Part shown: one piece after another, positions 27,936 through 36,519 of the stretch
How the letters are laid out: each line of letters begins with the position of its first letter
How positions within the stretch are numbered: the stretch's first letter is position 1
From: Lachnospiraceae bacterium AF51-6-b8A
Lineage (GTDB): Bacteria > Bacillota > Clostridia > Lachnospirales > Lachnospiraceae
NCBI GenBank assembly: GCA_027682585.1
Contig: JAQCZH010000002.1
Span: 310,001 to 374,000 of the forward strand
Direction of reading: 5' to 3'
Length of the DNA stretch: 64,000 nt
Program-made: the position numbers and the translations under genes
Notes under the pieces: model-generated
The model's database searches: none
What the model saw: only the letters and a program-made list of their open reading frames with translations
What the model was told of the DNA's origin: nothing

Positions 27936-27993
27936 AAAAAAAAGACGCTCTTCCATCGCCAAAATAATATAGCATAGGAAAGAAAGCCGCGTC
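27936..27993 (-). terminator. Probable spoVG terminator
   Basis: Eight T on the minus strand (plus-strand A at 27936-27943) follow GAGCGTC. GACGC pairs with GCGTC and TTCC with GGAA, with a long loop. The stem is imperfect but the position just after spoVG and the T run support a terminator. Beyond it, TTCAGG and CCTGAA (27907-27931) form another small hairpin in front of rpmG. Confidence 0.45.
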
Positions 27994-28005
27994 AATCTAT
28001 TTCTA

Positions 28006-28275
28006 TCAGAGGATCCCGCGCTTTAGGTACTCCCTGTACTGATTGAGAATCATCGTTTCCATCATACACCTGGTCTCAGATTTGATCGGATGAGCAATAT
28101 CCTTATAGCCGCCCTCCCGTGTTCTACGACTTGGCATGGCCACAAAGAGCCCATGCTCCGACGCAACCAGACGAATATCGTGAATGACAAATTCCCCGTC
28201 AATCGTAATGGAAACAACCGCTTTTAGCTTTCCCTCTCCTTCAACCTTGCGGATCCGAATGTCGGTAACCTTCAT
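28006..28275 (-). CDS. spoVG: SpoVG septation/RNA-binding regulator
   Basis: An 89-residue member of the SpoVG family, site-specific DNA/RNA-binding regulators that in Bacillus affect sporulation septation and in other Firmicutes capsule and virulence genes. MKVTDIRIRKVEGEGKLKAV starts the protein; GLFVAMPSRRTREGGYKDIAHPI is the conserved nucleic-acid-binding block. The start at 28275 is preceded by AAGGAGCAGGGG. It is a single gene between the ribosomal block and murC. Confidence 0.94.
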   Translation of the reverse strand: MKVTDIRIRKVEGEGKLKAVVSITIDGEFVIHDIRLVASEHGLFVAMPSRRTREGGYKDIAHPIKSETRCMMETMILNQYREYLKRGIL

Positions 28276-28466
28276 CCCCTGCTCCTTTATTATAGAAGAA
28301 CCCCTTTCAGCCCGCTGCAAAATATCTCACACATCACAGCAGATCAAGACTGCTCGCAGAATCACACACATCATCATAGCGGATCCTGCCAGTTTGTAAA
28401 AGGGGCTTCCCAAGTCCTCTCGAAATCATCTCCGGCCATTTCTCCGTTTCCGAATGGGATTCCAAA

Positions 28467-28494
28467 TTGAAAAAAGAAGGGCTTCGTATATAAT
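28467..28494 (+). promoter_or_regulatory. murC promoter
   Basis: TTGAAA and a perfect TATAAT are 16 bases apart and end 33 bases before the murC start codon. Confidence 0.8.
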
Positions 28495-28527
28495 GAAAAC
28501 TATCATATGATTAGAGAAGAGGTGCCT

Positions 28528-29904
28528 ATGTTTCAGATTGATTTCAAGCAGCCGATCCATGTCCATTTCATTGGTATCGGCGGCATCAGCATGAGCGGTT
28601 TGGCTGAAATATTGCTGGACCGTCATTTCACGGTTTCCGGCTCTGACCGCGCACCATCTGCCATCACAGAGCATCTGTCTTCCCTGGGCGCGAAAATTGC
28701 ATACCCCCAGTCCACCGCCAATATCACGGATGATATTGACTGCTTCGTCTTCACAGCCGCCATCTCGGCAGACAACCCCGAATGGATCGCCGCAAGCGCC
28801 ACCGGAAAGCCCATGTTGACCCGGGCCCAGCTTCTGGGCCAGATTATGAGCCACTACACGGAATCCATTGCCATCGCGGGAACACATGGCAAGACTACAG
28901 CAACGTCCATGATGTCCATGCTTCTTCTGGAATCCGAGAAGAAGCCAACCATCTCCGTCGGCGGCATCTTAGATGCCATTCACTCCAATGTTCATGTAGG
29001 GGATTCTGACCGCTTTGTCGCCGAGGCCTGCGAATACACCAACTCCTTTCTGGAATTCTATCCCAAATACAGCGTTATTTTAAATGTTGAAGCGGAGCAC
29101 CTGGACTTTTTCAAGGATCTGGACGATATCCGCCGCTCTTTCAAGCGCTTCGCCGAGAACACGGCCGACGACGGCTTGGTTGTCATCAATGGAGAAATCA
29201 ATGACTGGCATGCTCTGATCGCTGATGTCAAATCAGAGGTACAGACCTGCGGTTTTCACGACAGCTGCGACTGGTACCCCAGCCAGATCAGCTACGACCA
29301 CTTCGGCTGCGCCAGCTTCATCCCCCATTTCCGCCGACAGACGTTTCCCCCGATACAACTTCATGTGCCAGGCCGTCACAATATTGGCAACGCCCTCTAT
29401 GTCCTGGCCGTCGCTCATCGCATGGGATTAAGCGAAGAAGAGATTCAGGGGGGATTTGCCAAGTTCCACGGAGCGGATCGCCGCTTTCAATATAAGGGGA
29501 ACTTCCAGGGTGCTGCGATCATCGACGACTACGCCCACCATCCGACAGAGATCCGCGCCTCTTTGGCGGCCGCCAAGAATTATCCTCACAAGCGCATTGT
29601 GGTCGTATTCCAACCCCACACCTACACCAGAACCAAAGCTTTCCTGGAGGACTTTGCCGATGCTCTGTCCGCAGCGGATCAGGTCATCCTGGCCGACATC
29701 TATGCCGCCAGGGAGAAGGATATCTATGGGGTCAGCTCTCTTGATATCAAGAAGCGGCTGGATGCCGCAGGCGTCGACTGCCTCTACTTCCCCTCCTTCG
29801 AAGAAATCGAAGATTATCTGAGGAAAAATTCTATCGACGGAGACCTGTTGATAACCATGGGGGCCGGAAATGTTGTGCAGATCGGAGAGGATCTGCTCCG
29901 CTAA
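28528..29904 (+). CDS. murC: UDP-N-acetylmuramate-L-alanine ligase
   Basis: A 458-residue Mur ligase that adds L-alanine to UDP-MurNAc, the first step of the peptidoglycan stem peptide. HFIGIGGISMSGLAEIL is the N-terminal UDP-binding Rossmann loop; IAIAGTHGKTTATSMMSMLL the ATP P loop; the central NVEAEHLDFFKD and C-terminal DDYAHHPTEIRASL are typical for MurC. I chose the ATG at 28528 (MFQIDFKQ), preceded by AGAGGTG, over one 21 bases earlier. Transcribed alone and followed by a terminator. Confidence 0.96.
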   Translation: MFQIDFKQPIHVHFIGIGGISMSGLAEILLDRHFTVSGSDRAPSAITEHLSSLGAKIAYPQSTANITDDIDCFVFTAAISADNPEWIAASATGKPMLTRAQLLGQIMSHYTESIAIAGTHGKTTATSMMSMLLLESEKKPTISVGGILDAIHSNVHVGDSDRFVAEACEYTNSFLEFYPKYSVILNVEAEHLDFFKDLDDIRRSFKRFAENTADDGLVVINGEINDWHALIADVKSEVQTCGFHDSCDWYPSQISYDHFGCASFIPHFRRQTFPPIQLHVPGRHNIGNALYVLAVAHRMGLSEEEIQGGFAKFHGADRRFQYKGNFQGAAIIDDYAHHPTEIRASLAAAKNYPHKRIVVVFQPHTYTRTKAFLEDFADALSAADQVILADIYAAREKDIYGVSSLDIKKRLDAAGVDCLYFPSFEEIEDYLRKNSIDGDLLITMGAGNVVQIGEDLLR

Positions 29905-29920
29905 GACTTATCCACCTCCT

Positions 29921-29968
29921 CCACATCAGGCCGTTTCTGTTTACCCACAGCCTGATGTGGATTTTTTT
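29921..29968 (+). terminator. murC terminator
   Basis: Perfect 11-base stem CCACATCAGGC/GCCTGATGTGG followed by seven T, 17 bases after the murC stop. Confidence 0.95.
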
Positions 29969-30016
29969 GCGCCTCTTCATGGGCTTTTGAGGCCTTTATC
30001 CACATATACACAATCA

Positions 30017-30053
30017 GGGCGAAGCCTCCTTCTTCCGGACTTCGCGCCTTTTT
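30017..30053 (+). terminator. Second terminator-like hairpin after murC
   Basis: GGCGAAG pairs with CTTCGC-G-CC around CCTCCTTCTTCCGGA, followed by TTTTT. It lies directly before the promoter of the next operon and insulates it. Confidence 0.6.
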
Positions 30054-30077
30054 CACCGCCCATGTCTATGATATAAT
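30049..30077 (+). promoter_or_regulatory. Promoter of the dnaD-like/dnaI-like/prs operon
   Basis: TGATATAAT is an extended -10 with perfect TATAAT; the -35 region (TTTTTC, 17 bases away) is poor. It ends 36 bases before the first gene. Confidence 0.6.
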
Positions 30078-30113
30078 CGCAGGCGTGTTTAATCGAAAAC
30101 AAGGGAAGTTATT

Positions 30114-31283
30114 ATGTCAGATGTGAAGATACATACCAGCAGGGGCAGGCAGGTGACCTGTATTCCAAACACGTTTATTGACCACTATATGAGAGATGCC
30201 AATGGGGAATATGTCAAGGTCTATCTCTATCTTCTCCGCTGCCTGGAGGACCGACACATGGATCTGTCTCTTCCAGGCATTGCCGACCATCTGGATCTGA
30301 CCGAGAAGGATGTGCGCCGGGCTCTCTCTTACTGGGAGTCTGTCCAGATCCTGCGTCTGGAGTATAATGCACAGGATCATCTGACCGGGATCTGCATGCT
30401 CAATCTTCCGGAGACAGAGAACTCCGCCCCCGGTCCGGATCAGATTTCCGGCACGGTCTCCCCCGCGATTGATGCCGCTAGAGGAGGGAATGCGCCCGAG
30501 AAAGATCCATCTCCGGACAAAAATGCCGGAACCGTTACTGAACCGACCGGCAGCAGCGGTCACCCCTCCATCAACGACCGGCCTGCCTACAGCCCCGAGC
30601 AGATCAATGCCTTCTCCGCGGATGAGAGTGTGCGTGAGCTTCTCTATGTAGCGCAGGCTTACTTTGGCAGACCTCTGACCCACAAGGAGATTGAGACGAT
30701 CCTCTATTGGAAAGACAGCCTGCGTTTCTCTTCCGAGTTGATTGAATATCTGATCGAATACTGCATTGATAACAGCCACCCTTCCATCTACTATATGGAT
30801 CGAGTCGCTCTCTCCTGGGCTGAGGAGAAGATCTGCGATCCTCAGGAAGCCAGAAAACGGAACGAGACCCGCTCTTCTGTTTACCGCGCCGTCATGAATG
30901 AGTTTGGCATCAGAGACCGTGCCATGGCCGCCAGCGAACAGGAACATCTGCGGCATTGGATTCGCGATCTCGGATTCAGCGAAGAAATTGTGGTGGAAGC
31001 CTGCCGCAGAACCATCGCTAATATCTCCAGACCAAGTTTTGAATATGCCAACACCATCCTGAACAGCTGGCACCGCCAGGGCGTAACCAGCCCAGCTGAC
31101 ATCACGCAGCTGGACGCAAGGCACATGACACAGCAGAAAACCTCCGCCGACAACCATAAGGCCAGCGGACAGATGCAGGCCGCCAAGGCACAGGCGGCCG
31201 CCAATAAGAAGAACCGCTTCCATAACTTCTCCCAGAGGGACTACGATATCGCGGCTCTGGAAGACGCTTTGATTAAGAACTGA
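30114..31283 (+). CDS. DnaD-domain replication initiation protein
   Basis: A 389-residue protein. The first 100 residues look like a winged-helix replication domain (VKVYLYLLRCLEDRHMDLSL, LDLTEKDVRRALSYWES). A low-complexity linker rich in Pro, Gly and Ser (about 105-160) follows, then a DnaD/DnaB_2 domain with AQAYFGRPLTHKEIETILYW and LIEYCIDNSHPSIYYMDRVA. In Firmicutes such proteins load the DnaC-type helicase at oriC or restarting forks. The next gene is the matching DnaI-like ATPase, seven bases downstream, which fits a helicase loader pair. Whether it corresponds to DnaD or DnaB of Bacillus cannot be told. Confidence 0.85.
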   Translation: MSDVKIHTSRGRQVTCIPNTFIDHYMRDANGEYVKVYLYLLRCLEDRHMDLSLPGIADHLDLTEKDVRRALSYWESVQILRLEYNAQDHLTGICMLNLPETENSAPGPDQISGTVSPAIDAARGGNAPEKDPSPDKNAGTVTEPTGSSGHPSINDRPAYSPEQINAFSADESVRELLYVAQAYFGRPLTHKEIETILYWKDSLRFSSELIEYLIEYCIDNSHPSIYYMDRVALSWAEEKICDPQEARKRNETRSSVYRAVMNEFGIRDRAMAASEQEHLRHWIRDLGFSEEIVVEACRRTIANISRPSFEYANTILNSWHRQGVTSPADITQLDARHMTQQKTSADNHKASGQMQAAKAQAAANKKNRFHNFSQRDYDIAALEDALIKN

Positions 31284-31290
31284 GGATCCT

Positions 31291-32298
31291 ATGCCACTGA
31301 CCAACACCCAGTATGACCAGCTGATGCGGGACTATCAGCAGAAACAACTCCGCAACCAGCACATCGTCGATGAGAGACAACGTGATCTCTACGGGAAAGT
31401 TCCCCTTCTGCGCGATCTGGATGAGCAGATCCGCTCTGTCAGCATGCAGGCAGCCCGCGCCAGGATCATGAAGACCACGGAGTCTGATTGTGCGAATTCC
31501 CGACCCGGATCGACATTGCATGAACAAATCGAACGCCTCTGCCGGCAAAAAACGCTGGCCATAGAAGCGGCCGGATATCCTTCCGACTACTTAGTCCCTC
31601 CCTATGACTGTCCTGACTGTCAGGACACCGGCTATATCAATGGCCGGCGCTGTCACTGTTTCAAACAGGCTGCCATCGATCTGATCTACACCCAATCCAA
31701 TCTGACCGACCGCTTTCAGAGTGAGAATTTCGGCCTCTTCCGGCTCGATTATTACTCCAGAGAGCAGATCGATCCCAAAAGCGGCAAGTCCTCCTACGAA
31801 ATTGCCAAAGAGGCCCTTGCTTTCTGCCATTCTTATGTGGACAATTTCGATAGGGATGGTGGTAATCTAATATTGATTGGCATGGCCGGTGTAGGAAAGA
31901 CTTTCCTGACCAACTGTATCGCCAACGCGCTTATGCAGAAAGGGCACTCGGTGATCTACTTCACTGCCTTCCAGCTGCTCAAGGCATTTGAGGATTCCAC
32001 CTTCCGCCACGACGAGGAGGCCAACAGAGAATCCGATCACATTTTCAGCTGCGACCTTCTGATCATTGACGATCTCGGTACGGAAATGAACAATTCCTTC
32101 ACCAACTCCAAATTCTTTGAGGTTGTCAATGAGCGCCTGCTGCGGAAGAAATCCACTGTGATTTCGTCCAACTTGGATATGGCCCAACTGCGGGATATCT
32201 ATTCGGACCGCGTCTACTCCCGCCTGGCCAGCAATTATTCTTTCATTCGGCTCTGCGGGCAGGATATCCGTGTCCTCAAGAAAATAGAGCAATCGTAA
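31291..32298 (+). CDS. DnaI/DnaC-like helicase loader ATPase
   Basis: A 335-residue AAA+ ATPase. Cysteines in CPDCQDTGYINGRRCHC (about 104-120) resemble the zinc-binding region of DnaI. Walker A is IGMAGVGKTFLTN and Walker B DLLIIDDLGTE, followed by sensor-1 and arginine-finger regions (SNLDMAQL, RVYSRLASNYSFIRL). It loads the replicative helicase together with the DnaD-like partner encoded just upstream. IstB-type transposition helpers share the fold, but the N-terminal zinc region and the neighbour support replication. Confidence 0.88.
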   Translation: MPLTNTQYDQLMRDYQQKQLRNQHIVDERQRDLYGKVPLLRDLDEQIRSVSMQAARARIMKTTESDCANSRPGSTLHEQIERLCRQKTLAIEAAGYPSDYLVPPYDCPDCQDTGYINGRRCHCFKQAAIDLIYTQSNLTDRFQSENFGLFRLDYYSREQIDPKSGKSSYEIAKEALAFCHSYVDNFDRDGGNLILIGMAGVGKTFLTNCIANALMQKGHSVIYFTAFQLLKAFEDSTFRHDEEANRESDHIFSCDLLIIDDLGTEMNNSFTNSKFFEVVNERLLRKKSTVISSNLDMAQLRDIYSDRVYSRLASNYSFIRLCGQDIRVLKKIEQS

Positions 32299-32319
32299 AC
32301 CTATCATAAGGAGAGCAAA

Positions 32320-33504
32320 ATGCCAAACGACAAGCTGTTACTGGAGAGCAACCCGGTTGCGCCTCTTGGAGTCATCCCCCTGAAGAGCTGCACTGACATC
32401 GGCGATCGGATCAACCGCTGGCTGACCATGTGGCGCCAGGAAAGGGACTCCGAGCGCGCCAACAGCAATGAAGAACCCGTCTACACAGAGGGAAGCTACA
32501 TTGTCAAGGCTCATACCCCCCGCTTTGGTTCCGGTGAGGCCAAGGGTACCATCGAACAATCCGTGCGCGGTTTGGATCTCTACATCATGGTCGATGTCAC
32601 CAACCACAGTCTGACTTATGATATGTGCGGCGAGTGCAATCACATGTCTCCCGATGATCACTACTCTGACTTAAAGCGTATCATCGCCGCAGTCGAGGGC
32701 AAGGCGCATCGGATCACCGTTATCATGCCTTTCCTCTATGAGGGCAGACAGCATCGGCGTTCTTCCAGAGAATCCTTAGACTGCGCCCTGGCTCTGCAGG
32801 AGCTGGTCTCTATGGGGGTTGATAATATTATCACCTTTGACGCGCACGATCCGCGCGTTCAAAATGCCATCCCTCTGCACGGTTTTGACACCGTGACCTG
32901 CGCATATCAGTTTATCAAGGGCATTTGTCATACCTGCAATGACCTCAGGCTGGACAATGACCACCTGATGATCATCTCCCCCGATGAGGGAGGCACCCAG
33001 CGCGCCGTCTATATTGCCTCTATCCTGGGCGTTGAGATGGGTATGTTCTACAAGCGCCGCGACTACTCCAAGATCGTCGACGGCCGCAACCCCATCGTAG
33101 CCCATGAGTTCCTTGGCGCTCCTGTTGAGGGTAAGGATGTCTGGATCGTCGATGATATGATCGCCTCCGGCGAATCCATGATTGATGTCGCCTCGGAACT
33201 CAAGCGCCGCGGGGCTAACCGCATCTTCGTTATTGCCACCTTCGGCCTCTTCACCAAGGGAATGGCGGGCTTCGACAAGGCCATTGCGGACGGGATTATC
33301 TACAAGGTCGTCACCACCAACCTGGTATACCAGAGCGAAGAGCTCCTCTCCCGCGACTACTATATCAGCTGCGGTATGAGCAAGTACATCGCCTATATTA
33401 TTGACACCTTAAATCACGATAACTCCATTGCCAAACTCCTTGATCCCTATGACCGGATTCAGAGACTGGTAAGTAAATACAAGGAAGAACACAAAGAAGT
33501 ATAA
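32320..33504 (+). CDS. prs: Ribose-phosphate pyrophosphokinase (long form)
   Basis: A 394-residue PRPP synthetase, longer than the usual 315. It makes phosphoribosyl pyrophosphate for nucleotides, histidine, tryptophan and NAD. The PRPP-binding loop is DVWIVDDMIASGESMIDVA, and RITVIMPFLYEGRQHRRSSR and ITFDAHDPRVQNAIP are active-site segments. The N-terminal 60 residues carry an extra segment with SYIVKAHTPRFGSGEAKG; this long type is known in Clostridia. It ends the operon, with a strong terminator after it. The PRPP link to pncB is metabolic, not genetic. Confidence 0.93.
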   Translation: MPNDKLLLESNPVAPLGVIPLKSCTDIGDRINRWLTMWRQERDSERANSNEEPVYTEGSYIVKAHTPRFGSGEAKGTIEQSVRGLDLYIMVDVTNHSLTYDMCGECNHMSPDDHYSDLKRIIAAVEGKAHRITVIMPFLYEGRQHRRSSRESLDCALALQELVSMGVDNIITFDAHDPRVQNAIPLHGFDTVTCAYQFIKGICHTCNDLRLDNDHLMIISPDEGGTQRAVYIASILGVEMGMFYKRRDYSKIVDGRNPIVAHEFLGAPVEGKDVWIVDDMIASGESMIDVASELKRRGANRIFVIATFGLFTKGMAGFDKAIADGIIYKVVTTNLVYQSEELLSRDYYISCGMSKYIAYIIDTLNHDNSIAKLLDPYDRIQRLVSKYKEEHKEV

Positions 33505-33584
33505 TTCCCTGTTCTGACCGGATCAGGCAAAATCTCTTACGATAAGCACAGATGTATATTCCTTGTGCATTTGACATCGCAGCA

Positions 33585-33657
33585 AGAGGAACCAACCGCC
33601 ATATCGCATAAGCTTCCTTCAGGAAGGGGCGAATATGGTAGTTGGTTCTCTTTTTTT
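33585..33657 (+). terminator. Terminator of the prs operon
   Basis: Long stem starting AGAGGAACCAACCGCCATAT paired with ATATGGTAGTTGGTTCTCT, with a small inner hairpin TTCCTTCAGGAA, followed by seven T. Confidence 0.93.
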
Positions 33658-33734
33658 GCTATACAATATAGGAAAGCAATTTTTGACGAGATGCATGATT
33701 ATCTCGAATAATTTCATATGAAAAGAGGGAAGTG

Positions 33735-34734
33735 ATGGAGGTTTTGTCTGACATTTTACTGTTCTTGTGGTTTGCTGCGCTCGTAATGTTGATTGTTTTC
33801 ATCATACGCGCACTGATCAAACACCAACTCAAACAACAGAAGAAAAGTATTCTTGCTCTCTTCGCAGCCAGTCTTATTCTCTTTGTTGCCGGGGCTTTGA
33901 CGATGCCGGAACCGGGAATCAGCTTCGCATCTGCCGATCTTGTGGGCAAAAATTATCAGGAGGTAGAAAAGGCCTTCAAAGACGCTAATTTCAACAATAT
34001 AAAAGTGATTTCCAGCGGCGATCTGTCATCTGTCCTACAGTGAAATGAATCAGGATGGCCAAGTCAAGACTGTCAAAATTGACAATCTTGACCACTTTGA
34101 TAAGGGACAGAATTTTCAGAAAAATGCTCCCGTTGAAATCACATACCGCACACTCTCCGATGCTGCCAGAACAGAACAGGCGAATCACGCAGCTGCCGAC
34201 CCCGTCATCGCTGCAATTAACGGAATTGGAGATGTGAGCCTGGATTCTGAGAGTAAAATCGCAGATGCCCGCAAGGCCTATGATCAACTAACGGATGACC
34301 AGAAGGCCCTGGTCAGCAACGCAGATGTGCTGACCAGGGACGAAGCTGCTTTCACGGCTGCCAAAGAAGAAAAAGAACGGCAGGCTGCGGAGGCCGAGCG
34401 CCAGGCACAGGAAGAGACCGCCAAAGCTCAAAAAGCGAAGGAAGATGCCGCCATCGCTCAAAAGGCACAAGAGGAGGCCACACAAAGGCAACAGGCTGCC
34501 CAATCTCATGAGCAGCAGAAATCAACTGCATCTGCGCAGAATGGCAGCTGGAACGATGACCACACGACAAATGACCGCTCTAAAGGCCAGGGATCCATTG
34601 TTTACTGGACAGAAAATGGCAAAAGCTATCATTCCAATCCCCATTGCCGCTCCCTGGCAAGAAGTAAAAATATTCATTCTGGGCCCATGTCTGCCTGCCC
34701 CAAGAGCGATCCCTGCAACATATGCTATCACTGA
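33735..34734 (+). pseudogene. Frameshifted membrane protein with PASTA-like and metal-binding-like ends
   Basis: Two frames appear to be parts of one gene. The first (33735-34043) gives a transmembrane segment pair (about 8-28 and 40-58) and the start of a PASTA-like unit, LVGKNYQEVEKAFKDANFNN, then stops at TGA. The second, one base out of phase, continues at EMNQDGQVKTVKIDNL as such a unit should, followed by a helical DPVIAAINGIG / YDQLTDDQKALVSNAD segment, an Ala/Gln/Glu coiled coil, and a C-terminal VYWTENGKSYHSNPHCRSLA with CxxC-like SDPCNICY. A +1 shift at CAGTGA would rejoin them. No slippery site is obvious, so a mutation or sequencing error is most likely. An expressed shift is possible but unsupported. 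Confidence 0.7.
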
Positions 34735-34773
34735 TCTGAATAATCCGGTATTGTGATTCAACACCCGAAATTT

Positions 34774-34817
34774 AAAAAGGCCCGAAGAAATGGTAAAGTC
34801 ATTTCTTCGGGCCTTTT
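34774..34817. terminator. Bidirectional terminator between the frameshifted gene and the LCP gene
   Basis: Perfect 18-base stem AAAAGGCCCGAAGAAATG with its complement around GTAAAGT, A/T-flanked on both sides, between two convergent genes. Confidence 0.95.
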
Positions 34818-34831
34818 ATAAGAATAAAACA

Positions 34832-36331
34832 CTACTGAGGGATTCTCTCGTTCTTCATCATCTTCTGAATCTTATCCGCCACCACTGTTAACTCACTCTC
34901 CTTGGGGAAGACAACGGATAATTTCTGTCCTGGCATGGAAGCCGTCACTGCGGAACCAGTAGAGCCCGTTACACGGGCAGTGATAAACTCCCAGCCGGAA
35001 CCCGTCGATGCCAGCTGATACAGACTATTCATATCTGCGTCTGTCAGGAAAGCCCCATTAAGTGAGTCCATGACCGCCGGAAGTCTGGTAATCATCTCCG
35101 GTGAAACCAGCTTAGATAGAATGGCCTTTAGGACAATCGTCTGGTGCATGTTGCGGTCGAAATCCCCATTGGGCAGAGAATGTCGCTCTCTGACATAGCC
35201 GAGAGCCTGCTGTCCATTCAGCGTCACCTTACCCTTAGGAAAGCTGTAGCCTCCAGCATTGGTCGCCGTAAAGGCATAGGGATTATCCACAGTTACTCCA
35301 CCTAACGCATCAATGATCTTGGAGAAGGTCACGAAGTTGACAACCGCGTAATTCTTAATATCACTTCCGAGCCACTGATTGATGGCCTTTATGGAATTGT
35401 CAATTCCATAAATACCCATATGAGTCAGCTTGTCCTTGGCTCCTCCCATGGCCGGATTGGGAATGTAGGAATCCCGGGGAAGAGAAGTAATCAGAACCTG
35501 ATGGGTCTTCTTGTTGACTGTGGCAACCATATCGACATCAAAGCGGCTCTTTGTTGACAGGATTCCGCTTCGAGTATCACTGCCCGCAATAAAAATTGAG
35601 AAACAGTCTCCGTTTAGAGCGGACTGCTCACCTGACACAGAAGTATTTTCAATCGTTCGCTTGAAAGTAGCAATAATCTTCGTGTCTTTGGCGAAATTTT
35701 TGTAGGTCTCCACATCGCTGACCACGGTCGAGTAATTCTCAGACAGGACCAGTGCCTGTCCCTCGTTCTCATAGAGATCCCTAACAGCAGTCAGAACATT
35801 CTCCGTATCCATTGTCTTAGGAGACTGTCCTAACGTATCCTTGATATGATCCAGAGCGAAATCGGTGTTCTCCATGTCCACCGTCTTCTGGGTAATGAAA
35901 GTCGCTCCCGCATAATCCTGAAGCTGATCCGGAGAGGACACATCCCTGAAAATATTTGCGTGTCCCTGCTTGTACTCTCCTGTCATAACGTAGACGTTAA
36001 TCACCTCTGTTGTTGTGCTGGCATGTGTAAAAATATTGTTGACCTTGTTCTTAAGGTAAGGCAGAAAAATCATAATCCCCACCATACAAAAGATCAGGAG
36101 AATGTTTAAAACAGAGGCAAAAATATGAATCCCCTTATTTTTCACAACCTTAACCAGAAGAAAGGTCACAAGCAAAAAAAGCAAGGTTAAAGTGCCTACG
36201 TAAATCCAGTATTTTGAAGGAATAAATGCCACCGTTTTAGCAACTGCTAATCCAATCAAACTGGCAATCAGAGCGATCTCCCAGATGATAAGGGCGACTT
36301 TACCACCTCTTCTTCCCTTCATCTGACTCAT
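34832..36331 (-). CDS. LytR-CpsA-Psr family glycopolymer transferase
   Basis: A 499-residue membrane protein. Three hydrophobic helices occupy roughly residues 10-32, 37-58 and 65-88; the extracellular LCP domain (about 245-420) has SLPRDSYIPNP, KLTHMGIYGIDNSIKAIN and the arginine-rich GYVRERHSLPNGDFDRNMHQ. LCP enzymes attach capsule or teichoic-acid-like polymers from polyprenyl diphosphate to peptidoglycan. It lies at the downstream end of the polymer locus, 188 bases after the Wzy-like gene, which suggests it anchors that polymer to the wall. Some relatives were once called transcriptional attenuators, but the transferase role is the established one. Confidence 0.9.
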   Translation of the reverse strand: MSQMKGRRGGKVALIIWEIALIASLIGLAVAKTVAFIPSKYWIYVGTLTLLFLLVTFLLVKVVKNKGIHIFASVLNILLIFCMVGIMIFLPYLKNKVNNIFTHASTTTEVINVYVMTGEYKQGHANIFRDVSSPDQLQDYAGATFITQKTVDMENTDFALDHIKDTLGQSPKTMDTENVLTAVRDLYENEGQALVLSENYSTVVSDVETYKNFAKDTKIIATFKRTIENTSVSGEQSALNGDCFSIFIAGSDTRSGILSTKSRFDVDMVATVNKKTHQVLITSLPRDSYIPNPAMGGAKDKLTHMGIYGIDNSIKAINQWLGSDIKNYAVVNFVTFSKIIDALGGVTVDNPYAFTATNAGGYSFPKGKVTLNGQQALGYVRERHSLPNGDFDRNMHQTIVLKAILSKLVSPEMITRLPAVMDSLNGAFLTDADMNSLYQLASTGSGWEFITARVTGSTGSAVTASMPGQKLSVVFPKESELTVVADKIQKMMKNERIPQ

Positions 36332-36519
36332 AGTTATACTTCCTTTCTCGTAACTCTTAGTTCTCTAAATTATTATTGCAGTTTGCGATTGTTATGCCAA
36401 TACAGTTTTCCCAAACTCCGTTACAAATCTCTGCATATATTTTTACACTGACAGACGCCAGTCATTTTACTGCAAATACGCATCACCGACAATTCCTAAA
36501 ATGCTTGCCAAAAAGCTTG

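Noticed and set aside
31291..32298. IstB-like transposition helper
   Set aside because: The AAA+ fold is shared, but the cysteine-rich N-terminal region, the DnaD-like neighbour and absence of a transposase support a helicase loader.
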